Source: Nautilus pompilius (taxonomy: Eukaryota > Mollusca > Cephalopoda > Nautilida > Nautilidae). From it: a stretch of 64,000 nt of DNA. The stretch covers positions 312,501 through 376,500 of the forward strand of contig JACATO010000069.1 of assembly GCA_018389105.1 (NCBI GenBank), read 5' to 3'. The first letter of the stretch is position 1; every line of letters begins with the position of its first letter. Position numbers and translations under genes: made by a program. Shown one piece after another: positions 11,024 to 21,659 of the stretch. The notes beneath the pieces are model-generated. The model did no database searches, was not told where the DNA came from, and was given only the letters and a program-made list of their open reading frames with translations.

Positions 11024-14000
11024 ATGGATCGATTTTTAGTGAGAAAACGACCTCATCCAGAGGAATCAGTGGTGTCTCAGCCTGAGCCTGTCTTAACTGA
11101 AAGTGACATGCAGAAAGAAGTGGGGATGAGGACAACAGCAGTTCATCAAAGAGTGTGAGGGCGAAGTAGAGGAACAAGAAATGGAGCGGGAAGAGAACGT
11201 GGATGAGGCTGCTCTTAGTGCTACTGGGAATACTGTTAGCGATGTTAGCCAGTAGCTTGAGGAAGCACCCCGTTGGCCAGCATTGAAAAGTACCCTTCAC
11301 AACAGTTTGGCAATCAGCAAAGGAGTTTTATTTGTGGTTGGTTTGACCTGTACTCCTGGTTGGAATATTTGATCATGAAAGATAGTATGTTCTGCTTCAC
11401 ATGCAGGCATTTCCTGTGTGGAGGACATGGATTCCATTCTGAGTCTACCTTCACTGTCACCGCAACTGGCAGAAAGCTACAACAGCTTTCAAAACCCACC
11501 ATGTAAGTGCAGCTCATAAGTTTGCTATGGAGGCATGGGCCGAATTCAGATTGAGAAAACAAAACGGTTCAAGATTGGGAAATATGCTTGATAAAGGACA
11601 TGCAAAGATCATCCAAGAAAATTGTGAGTATATGAAAGCAGTGGTTGAGTCTCTACGCTATACTGCGTGTCAATGCACTGCCCAGCAAGGACACCAGGAT
11701 GATGATGGATCTGGCAATAGGGGAAACGTTGTTGAGTTGCTCAGGGTAATTGGGCAGTTTTATAAGAGTGGAGCTAAAAAAATAGAGGACAATCCTGGAA
11801 ATGCAAAATACACCATCATGATATCCAAAATGAAATTATGGGTGTTATGGCAGATATGATCAGACGTCAAATAAGTGCAGAAATCAAGGAGGCTGAACAT
11901 TTTGCGATCACGGTGGATGAAAGTAAAGACTTGAGTAAAAAGGAGCATATATCAGTGGTGGTGTGGTATTTGAATAATGAAACAGTACTTGAAGAATTCT
12001 TGCACTTCACTCCAGTAGAAGGGTTGGAAACAGAGTTGCTTCTTAAAAGCATTGAACAGACACTCACTTAGTGTGTTATTGATAAGAACGCGTGTATAGG
12101 TCAGTGTTATGACAGGGCGGCAGTGATGTCCAGATGCAATAACGGGGTACGAGAGGTTCAGAAAAGAGGTTCCGCAGACAATATATACGAGGTCTGTCGA
12201 AAAAGTATCTGACTATTTTTTCCTGTGGGAAGTAATGACGTTAGGGAGGCAAAAGTGTGCATAGTGGAGCCACATGCCTTCATGAGCATGCGTGGTTTTT
12301 GGCGGGCTTGCTGGATGCATCAGTTGCTGTCAGGCAGCCAGCGTGTGAGGTGCTGTACTACTTACTCGTCGCATTTCCATTTTGCCCGTGATGACGGAAC
12401 GTGTGGAGCAACGATCTTGCATCAAGTTTTGTCAAAACCTTGGAGATACCCAAGCGGAAACAATTCGCAAAATTCAACAGGCTTTTGGTGACAATGCCAT
12501 GGGTGTTACCCAAATAAAAGAATGGTACAACAGGTTCAAAGATGGCCGCGGAGAGTGACCAGCATTCCTGGAGGCCGTCAACAAGCCGCAATGCAGTTGT
12601 TATCGAGAAAGTGTGGACCTTGATAATGGAGGATTGTCGTTTGACGGTGCAGGAAATTGGTGACGAGGGTGAGATCAGTAAAGATTCTACACATGCAATT
12701 TTAAAGGAGGATTTGGGCTTGCACAGAGTGGCAGCGAAATTTGTGCCCAAGCTGCTTTCTCAGGAACAACAACAATTTCGTCTTGAGGTTGCGCAGGATC
12801 TGCTGGATACTGCCAACAGGGATCCTGAGTTCCCGAATACCGTGATAACTGGAGTTGAGACGTAGGTGTACGGGTACGACCCGGAAACCAAAGCTGAGTC
12901 ATTATAGTGGAAGCACCCAAATTCGCCAAGGCTGGAGAAAAATCAAGGTGATGCTGACTGTTTTCTTAGAGTACTGAGGCGTTGTGCATCATGAATACGC
13001 ACCAGAAGGACAAACAGTTACAAAGGAGTACTATCAGGAAGTCCTCCGATGTCTTTGTGATGCAGTTTGGCACAAGAGACCGGATCTGTGGACCTCGCAA
13101 AACTGGCAACTGCATCATGACAATGCCCCGACTCATTCGTTGCAGCTGATCCAAGGTTTCTTGGGAAAGGCATTTTGCTCATTCGCCAGGCTCCCTACTC
13201 TCCAGACATGGCTCCTTCTGACTTCTGGTTGTTCCCAAAAATGAAGACGCCACTGAAAGGCTCCTGCTTTGAGAGCCGAGAGCCATTCCAGAAGAAGCAT
13301 TCCAGACGTGCTTCAAACAGTGGAAGGATGGCTGGGTTAAGTGTTTGGAGGCACAAGAGGCCTACTTTGAAGGGGATTAGCAATTGAACCCCACCAAGTA
13401 CGTAATTTTTTTCCCATCCTAAGGTCGCATACTTTTTCGACAGACCTCGTATACACTGCCATGCTCACAGACCTAACCTTGTTTTAGTGGATGTTGTGAG
13501 CAATGTACAAGTGGATGAGTTTTTTGAAACTGTGCAGCTGCTTTACAACTTCTTTTCAAACTCTGTTGCCCACGATCTTTTCATGAAGAAACAGAGAGAA
13601 CTGGAATCAACTGCACAGCCTGTGGAGTTGAAGAAATTGTCAGATAGACGCTGGGCATGCCAGTATACAGCTTTGTGGGCTATAAGGAAATCACTCCCTG
13701 CCATTCTATCTACACTACAGGATATTATGGGTCAACCAAATGCACAGAGGAAAACAGAGGCCAGAGCCGTAAATGGACTGATTGACGAGCAGTTTGCTTT
13801 ACTTCTCACTCTGTTTGAGGATTTATTCTGAGTCATCAAGTTCATGTCAGACCAGCTACAATCTCCCAGTTTGGAGCTTTCATTCGCTGTAGACTTGGCT
13901 CAGTCTGTTATCGATGCACTCTCAGCAAAACGGGGAGAGGAATCATGGAGTGAAATTCAGGCAAGAGCTAGAGACCTGTGCGTCAAGGCCGGTATACAGA

Positions 14001-14625
14001 GCAGACCACAGGAAAGGAGACAGACCCAGCCACCCCACAGCCTACATGATTTTGTTCTTGAGGCCAAAACCGAACGCACACCTGTCACATCCTCTGATGA
14101 CCTTCGCAAGCAGTTTCTATCCAGTTATAGACAGACTTCTGACTGAAATGAAAAGATGGTTCTCAATTGAGACTGTGGGTGTTCTGACTGGAGTCTCAGC
14201 ATTGAGTCCCAAACACAAGCTCTTCCTGGACAAGAATTGTCTTTGGCCAATGGCCCAATACTATGGAGTGACTGCAGAGATACATCAGGTTCAGCGTCTG
14301 CTGGAAACAAAACTAAAGCAAGGACAGACAGTGAATGACAGTTGAATTTCTAGCTCTAACGAGACCCTACTGCGATGCATTTATAGATTTATACAAACTA
14401 ATCTGCATATCACTGACTCTGCCTGTGACATCTGTCTCATGTGAACGGAGTTTCTCTTTCCTCAGACACCTCAAAAACTACCTAAGGAATAGCAGCAACA
14501 ATGCTCAGAACAGCAACTTGGCTGTTGGCCATAAACAGCCGGAGGACCAAGGCACTTGACATCCAGAAAATCAGTGATGCTTTTGCCACCAATCACAACA
14601 ACAGATGGATTGTGCTTCTCTGAAA
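11024..14625 (+). mobile_element. hAT-type transposon (ZMYM1-like transposase, TTF zinc finger and DUF4371), broken
   Basis: The plus strand starts with MDRFLVRKRPHPEESV at 11024. After frameshifts comes a TTF-type zinc finger (FGNQQRSFICGWFDLYSWLE, CFTCRHF). The DUF4371/RNase H-like part follows (QISAEIKEAEHFAITVDESK, EFLHFTPVEGLE), then after the inserted mariner 'VDEFFETVQLLYNFFSN', LKKLSDRRWACQY, VLTGVSALSPKHKLFLD, and the hAT dimerisation region LPVTSVSCERSFSFLRHLKN at 14427-14486. Open runs of 75-140 residues persist, but stops occur throughout. TIRs and the 8-bp target site were not identified. A domesticated ZMYM gene is unlikely given the breaks. Confidence 0.88.
12184..13453 (+). 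mobile_element. Mariner element B inserted in the hAT element, near-perfect TIRs
   Basis: The ends TACGAGGTCTGTCGAAAAAG and its inverse at 13451 agree over about 23 bases, flanked by TA duplications at 12184 and 13452. Length between TA sites is 1266 bp. The transposase, starting near 12390, shows a mariner helix-turn-helix (MGVTQIKEWYNRFKDGRG), then VIEKVWTLIMEDCRLTVQEI, RVAAKFVPKLLSQEQQQF, TVITGVETXVYGYDPETK (expected first Asp of the motif replaced by Val), ELQLHHDNAP region and APYSPDMAPSDFWLFPK. Frameshifts and stops make it inactive. Splitting the hAT frame exactly at a TA shows it arrived after the hAT. Confidence 0.93.
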
Positions 14626-14639
14626 ACATCAATGGTGAG

Positions 14640-15470
14640 TGCAGTTGATTTTTTTTAAAATTTGGGCCTAGACTAATGCTGTTTATAATTATTATTTTGT
14701 GATGGATACCCCATAGTCCTTTTGTTTCCTGCAAATCCTAAAATATTACATTTACTGCTATTAAGCCTACTGGTTTTGCTTAGACTTCCAAGCAGTGATT
14801 CTGTCGATTTTTGTTTTAAATTCAGTAGCCGAATTAATTGAGGTATTGCATGGTCAGAGTAAGATTTGTCCAACTCCTGGTAAAGCCTTGCATCTGTTGT
14901 TTGCCTTATTTGACTTTAATAACGGTGTATCTTTTGGCAATGTCTGTCTATGTAATGCAAATAGCAGTGGACATTGTGGGTTAGTGTTGTTTTTTTCAAT
15001 TGAAAAGCATGCATTTGACATTGATTGCGGGATTGGTGCGTGATTCATGTTGTGCACTGTGAGTCAGATGCTCTGTTGGTTTGTTTGTTTATGCTCTGTG
15101 TAGCCCGGGTTGTCTCCGATGCTGTTGACACTGTATACTGGATCTATCAATTGCTGTTGCTTGTGAATCAGTAGAGGCATTTATAGTAGGCACATAATGC
15201 TTGAAACTGACTTTTGAACGCCATGCGTCTGGCCTTGTGAATACATATTACTATACAGTACATCCCTCAGCACCATCACTGAATAATTCAGCCCCACTGT
15301 AGCACCAGCAAGAAAAAATCTTTGGCAGTGCCACTGTGTTCAGTATCAATTTTCATTGTTTGTTTCAGATTTTAAAACAATTCTAAAAAGACTAAAAAAA
15401 AAAAAAATTAGCATTGGTAGAAGCACCATCAAACTTTCTTACTTGGTTTAGAATAACTTGGGTTTAGAAT
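14640..15470. other. Unassigned stretch after the hAT coding region
   Basis: No convincing coding frame. It may include the hAT 3' end. The phrase CAGCCCCACTGTAGCACCAG near 15290 and CTTTGGCAGTGCCACTG near 15321 look like transposon-end sequence, but no partner was found on the left. Confidence 0.3.
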
Positions 15471-15491
15471 GTTATTCTCAGTTAATTCTAC

Positions 15492-15583
15492 TTTATTTTT
15501 GACTCCTGATCCAGTCCCATTAGCTGATCTTGTTCGTACATTACTCCCAACAAATAGTGTAATAGGTGTCTTTTCAAGTTCAC
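15492..15583 (-). CDS. Candidate upstream exon of the ZMYND8-like gene
   Basis: A good minus-strand acceptor (CTTTTTCTTTCAG) precedes a 92-nt open segment encoding ELEKTPITLFVGSNVRTRSA, then NGTGSGVKNK, ended by AAA|GTAGAA. The exit phase is 0, as the exon at 7276-7339 needs. The Ser/Thr/Gly-rich composition suits the ZMYND8 leader. Against it: the donor is mediocre, the plus strand is also open here (PDPVPLADLVRTLLPTNSV with a GTAAGT at 15615), and no homologue could be consulted. Confidence 0.42.
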
Positions 15584-16408
15584 CTGAAAGAAAAAGCTCA
15601 GAATCTTCCTATCATGTAAGTATAGAAAACATATTTAGTTCTAACTACTGTTTTACAGTAGAACAAGTAATTTTCTGATAAAATACTTACTTGTACCATA
15701 CTTTACTAGTGGAAGAAGGAAAAAAATCTTTGATGTTTTATATTGTGCAGATTCATAATGATTTTTAGTATCTCTAATGAACAAACCACTAAGTTTCAAA
15801 CTATTCATTTAAGTAATGTATGTAGTTTAGTGTTACTTCTAAAAATGTATGTGTATCAAACTTTAACCTAATTAGAAACTGATAATTTTCTTTCCAAAAG
15901 CCTAGAAGACACTACAAAACCAAGGGAGTATAGAGTGTGCATGCTAAAAGCAGAAGACTGCAAATGAATAATCACTTTAAAAGAAAAGTGGTATGCAGGT
16001 AGTCTAAGAATTAAATCTTCACCACTAAAGAGATACTGATCATTTTGAAAAAATAATCAGACTATGCTCAATTTTAGTTATTAAAAAGAATTACAAAGAC
16101 CTGGAATGTCTGGTTTATACTTACATTGTATTCTAAATGAATCACTTTATAAATGCAAGACCTTGTTATTTTGACTATGATATAATAAGCACTAGCATTA
16201 TTGAATGTCAATGATAATACAGTTCATCAGATGCCCATGACCCTGAATGATAATATCACACAAGTTCCAGCAAGTCAGTACCTGGTATGGCTTATCTTTT
16301 ACTGTGACACACAACATACAGAAGGTATATAGCCCAAGATGAATTGACATATATCTAATTGGATGTGCATAAATATTATTTCACTATTACTGTAGGGAAG
16401 ACTGAGTC

Positions 16409-16499
16409 TAGTTGTTACAGCATCAGTAATTCCTAATTAAATGTATAAATAAAATTATAATCAACATTTAATTAGGAATTATTGGTGCTGTAATAACTA
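16409..16499. repeat. Long inverted repeat (hairpin)
   Basis: Left arm 16409-16444 (TAGTTGTTACAGCATCAGTA...) pairs with right arm 16464-16499 with about three mismatches over 36 bp, around a 19-bp loop. Weaker pairing extends outwards. It abuts a Tc1 remnant and is probably derived from transposon ends. Confidence 0.8.
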
Positions 16500-17345
16500 G
16501 CCTGTCTCTTCACTAATGATGTGACACCCTAATTCATCCTAAATATACTTAATAGGATTAAGATCAGGAGATCTGGATGGCCAGTCGAGAACATATTTAA
16601 CCTAATGGTGTGAGCATTGTGCAGCTGTAACATCAAATGCAGTAAAATTAAATCATGTTTATCCCAAAAAAACAACCAGTATACAATCTGTGGTATTTTG
16701 CAAATGCCTAAGGAAACTGCTGTGTGCTAGAATGAATAAACAAAAAGTATTTGCATGAAGCAATCTCTGCATATCTGCTGATGTTAGCAACTCTTTTTGA
16801 ATTCATAAAGAAATGTTGCTAAGATGAGTGACAACAAATATAAAATTTTATCAGCATAATATTTTTTTTTTAAAAAGTCCAAGTATAATATGTTAAAACA
16901 AAAAAAAAAACAAAAAAACATTAGTTTTACTGTAAGATTATATGCTTGTACACTTCTTAATTTGTTCTAGTTCATGAAAATCTACTTGCTCCTATGAAAT
17001 GATTCAGCATCTTGCATATAAAAAAATTAATTGGTTTTGTTATATTCTTTACTCCTAAAGACCATAGTACCTGCCTACCATAGCACACACTTCTAGTTTT
17101 CCAAGTATAGAGGCAATCATACAAGGAGTACAGCCATTTATAATGTTTGTTTGTAAACAGTATCATGCTGGTGGTTTTCAAATGAATGCCAATCAGGGAT
17201 AGAATTTTAGATTTTATGCCAAGCCCATAGTAACTTACAACAGCCCAAAGTAGAACAGTTGTTCCAAACTGGTGAAAACTGTAATAGTCAGGACCCCCCC
17301 CAAAAAAAAGAATAATTTTTTCATCTGAGAAAAGAAATCTTTAAA
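16500..17345 (-). mobile_element. Tc1-like transposase remnant
   Basis: The minus strand reads FLFSDEKIILFF near 17330-17300 (the 'FSDE' block of Tc1) and VLDWPSRSPDLNPIKYI near 16600-16550 (the 'WP(A/S)RSPDLNPIE' block). The expected order and spacing are kept, with many stops between. Confidence 0.65.
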
Positions 17346-17456
17346 TGCTCACCTTTTGACCTAGTCACTATTAGGCTTTCCACTTTCATTTTAATACTTG
17401 CACTAAAATGAAAAAGAAAAATGTCAAAAAATTTTAAATAGTAAAACAAAAAAATT

Positions 17457-17458
17457 TT

Positions 17459-17506
<48 letters not shown>

Positions 17507-17522
17507 TACACACACACACACA
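17457..17522. repeat. Compound microsatellite (TC)n-(TA)n-(CA)n
   Basis: Consecutive TC, TA and CA dinucleotide runs without spacers, in AT-rich intronic or intergenic DNA. Confidence 0.95.
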
Positions 17523-19619
17523 AAATTTGTAGTATTAAGGAGTCACATTAGTAGACTCTGCTATCATGAAAAGCTAAGGTACCAGCCTTGAAATACTGAG
17601 GCCTTTCCAAATAAATTTAAAAAGCTAAATATAGAAAATGCAAGGTGTCTTAGCACAGAATTTTTTAAAAGTTTTTAAAACAAATAATAGCCTTAAAGAT
17701 TCACGAGTTTCTGCAAAACACAACAAAAAACAATCAAATTTGCATAGATTATTCAGAATTATATACATGAAAATTGCTATTGTTACTAAGATTTTCTATT
17801 GACCTATATGCACTTTGTAGCACTAGTAATAAAATATGTCTACCCATTTTTTAACATACGTTTGAAATAAAAATTTATATGCCCTGCTTTCTGTATGAAT
17901 AAGTATGTCTTCATACATACAGAATAGAAAGTTCTGCATAAACACTATCATACTCCAGACTTGTACATTAATAAGCTAATGAAATTTTAGCTGTATAAGT
18001 TTATACAATTTATAGATTTCTACAGGTCAAGGTCACATACTACCTGGTTAATTCAGAGATAATGACCCCTAAACATGGAGTTTAGCTTTTCTTCCCTGCA
18101 TATTACAACCCATATTACTCATAGGGATAGGCCTCAGAGTCTGCTAATCATTTATTCTGTTACCATGGTAGCTGCTAAGGAACTAGCTAAATAGAAAATA
18201 GCTAATGTGCTTTAAATACAGTATGTAGGTAGTTTTGCTAAATTTTGGCTATCTTTTTACAAATCAGAAATGCATTTAATTTTTAAAAAATAGTTTTTAG
18301 TGTGGCAGAAATTATTATTTATGACAGAAATTCTAGAATTTGCTGTTTTACACTATGCTGAAACAAATTTATGTAAATGTAGTAAAATCAATCAATAATA
18401 CATCCACATAATCACCTATATCATAAACTGACATCACATTTATATACATACCAGAGTTCACTTCATCTTTAAAATTTTGGTAAGATTCTCATTAAATGTG
18501 TCAGTATAAAAGTCTACCAGGTTCCACATTGTAGAAATGTCTTGTCTGTAGATAAAAACAGCGCTAAACACTAAATTGAAATGACAATTTCTTAAAATTT
18601 AAATAGTCTGTTGTTCAATGGCTTGAAATGTCAATGTGCAAACATAAGCAACAATGTAATAAAACATACTTTGTAATAATTAAGCAGAGAGGGGTTCTTT
18701 TTGTCCATTAGCAGAGTAGTGTATTAAGCCGGTTCATGCGCTTTGCAGAAAAAGAAAGCAAAAAATATTTGCAATATTGTTGTCAAAAGTTCCCTAAGGA
18801 ATGGATTCCTTAGAAATGATATCAGAGAACCATTAAACTTAAGTAATTACAATATACACAACATGTAACAATCAGCACAGATGTAGGGCACTGGAAACTA
18901 GAAAACAAATTTGAGCACAAATGAAGATCGCTTTGTTGCTTTTAGTTACATGATTTGCAGCTGCTAGTCCAAGGTTCTAAGCATTTTTCCTTTACAGGTT
19001 TAATAAGATTTCTCTTTTTTTAAATAAAACCCCTAATAATAAAGATAGGTAACATTTTTTTGAAATATTGATTTTTGTAATTGATTATAGTTTCATATGC
19101 AATTACAACCTTTAAATTTCAAGCAAAAAAGAGAGAAAACTATCAATTTATGAAGAAATGTCACTGAGAAAAACTAAATGATATTATTTCAGTTATTAAA
19201 ATACTTTCATCTTTCTGTACATAAAAATTATTTATACTAAATAAACAGTTATATAAATTACACATTATGCCATTTTAATATATATATACAATCATCTCAT
19301 AGAAAGATTTATTTTTTTAGGATTGACAAAATGTTTGGATTGGGTGGAGAAAAGAATATATTTATTCTTAAAAAGTAAAATTAATTACACAAATAGCAGC
19401 AATATCTAAACAAACCAGAAAGGTTTCATATTTATCAATTTCTAATGTTCAAAGTCAATAACACTGGAATTAAGCATGTGTAGGTCTTGACGATAGTGTG
19501 AAGGTTCTTCTTTCTCAATGTACTGAGAGACTATCAGGAACAACTCCCCGCACCCCAACCTAGTGTCTCGTTTATGTAAAGATGGCATCAAAGTTTTAGC
19601 AGTGTGGCATTCAAAACTG

Positions 19620-19682
<63 letters not shown>

Positions 19683-21000
19683 AATCTTTTGTAATATTGT
19701 AAGTAAAAATTAAAGCAGATAAGATTTTGTAAATACCCAACTTTGTTTTGAAAGAATACAGTGAACCCTGTCCTTGTATCAATAAGAATCTGAGATTTTG
19801 TTCAACCAGTTAGATATTAACACTCCAGCAGACAATACACTTTTCAGATGCTGAAAGTAAAATTCAAACTATTGTTTTGGGGTTCAAAAAGCATAATTAA
19901 ATTTTGTTTAGCACAGTCCATGTGACAACAGTAGCCAATATTGATGCATACTCCCAACCTTATGTCTAAAATTTCAGTGCATCATTTCTCAGTTCAGAGG
20001 GGCTGGGTTCACACATATGAGTGTAATGATTACCACTGAGTCTGATTTTGGATGTCAACCAAAATTGAGCATAAGGATAACAAACTTGATCAATAATGCA
20101 TCATTTAGCCAATTATCGATTTGCATACTTTTATTATTTTCTTTTGTTAACATAAAATTATTATTAGCTTATTTTTGTCAAATTTGAAGAAGAATTTAAA
20201 TACTGAATTCTATTAAAAATTGTAAATACTAGGTAAAGTACAGCATAATAGTGCAGTTTTTGTTTTTTTAAATTCTAAGTTGTCACAATAAAGCATACTT
20301 CTCCAAAATAAAATTTTTTCCCATGTTTTTCAACACATTCCATAAAAGACTACAACACAATTTATAGTATATGAAATTACAATTTTCTGAAATAGTTTTT
20401 TCTCTAACTTCAAGATCAAGGTCATATAATACCATAAATATTTTCTTTTAATTGAACAATAAACCAGAACAGTTTAAAATGTCAAGAAAAAAAATTACTC
20501 CCACATACAATGCTGTAGCTTTTTTAAAATGTATACAGAAGCTATTTACTAACATTTTAAGTCATATAATAAACTATATCAAGTGGGTACAATGATATGA
20601 CAACTCTAAACACAAGTGATCACAGTGTTTTGCATCATGAATGCATCTATACAAATACAAAAAATGTACAGACTTAACATAAGTAAATAAATGCCTTGCA
20701 TTCCGAGGCTCAAATAAACCATTCTAATCTATAAGCATATAAACACAAGCTCCAATAACAGGAAAACTCAGTCTGCAGAGAGACATGCCATGAATAAAAA
20801 CTTCGTATGAAAATGACTTTGAAAGAAGAGACACAGATGAAAAATGAGACATTGGTGGAAGACAGAGGAAAATCTCCAAGGCACTGAGTATTTTGCTGAC
20901 AGCTGTTAACAAGATGATTGTCCAATCAGGAGAAGCCATAAGATAACAATTTATGATCATCTTTGATGTTCAAAGCAAACAGAATAAAAATGTGCTGTGA
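17523..21000. other. AT-rich DNA without recognised gene
   Basis: Apart from the GA microsatellite at 19620, no coding frame longer than about 80 residues and no transposon motif was recognised. Possibly a long intron of the ZMYND8-like gene. Confidence 0.5.
19620..19682. repeat. (GA)n microsatellite
   Basis: About 30 GA units with one AAGA interruption near 19660. Confidence 0.97.
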
Positions 21001-21039
21001 AGAGAGACAAAATGAACACTGCCATTTGGCTGAAAATGT

Positions 21040-21620
21040 GGCAGGTGTAAGAATCCACAAAAATCATTAGATGCTATCTCTATAGCTTGGGGTAGAACAG
21101 AAGATCAGCAAGACACTAACCACTCCTCACCTCATGCAATGTTGGTTACCATCTGCAATAGGAAACACTGATGTATCCATCATGCCCTCATAATTTTTAG
21201 AAATGAGTCCAGATTTTCACCATCCAGCATAAAGTGTTCAATAATCCATTTGCAAGCCACAACAAAATATAGCATTCTGTCTATGGATCTGGATGGTCAC
21301 AGCTAGCTGGTGGTCTGTGAAGGAAATGTAACTTTTGCTTATCAACATTCACCAAGGAACTTCCGCCTGCCTGCACCATTCTATGTACAGATCAATATTT
21401 TATGGAAGATAAAGCTCTCCAGTTTACATTGCCTGTGCAAAGTAAAGACAAAGAAAATGAGTCATGGCATCACAGTTCTACCATTACTTGGTCAATCATT
21501 AGCCACAATGAACATGTATGGGCTATCCTCAATTGATCCCTGTAAGTGTTCTTGTAAACTACTTCCTGGATCTCCTTAATGCAGATTCTGCACAACAGAG
21601 TATTAAACCCACATATTTTT
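21040..21620 (+). mobile_element. Possible Tc1 remnant
   Basis: The plus strand near 21488-21533 reads WSIISHNEHVWAIL, which resembles the Tc1 block 'WPA.SPDLNPIEHVWAIL' with decay in the middle. Nothing else upstream could be matched, so this is weak. Confidence 0.35.
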
Positions 21621-21659
21621 GCCAGTGCTATGTACAGTTATAGAATAAACAAGTGATCT

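Noticed and set aside
13487..14559. A domesticated ZMYM1-like host gene
   Set aside because: Although 74-143 codon frames persist, the whole is broken by stops and by the inserted mariner; no introns or conserved start were seen.
10310..15345. hAT terminal repeats (candidate ends near 10320 and 15340)
   Set aside because: The two regions share CACCAGCA-like words in the same, not inverted, orientation and no 8-bp target site was found.
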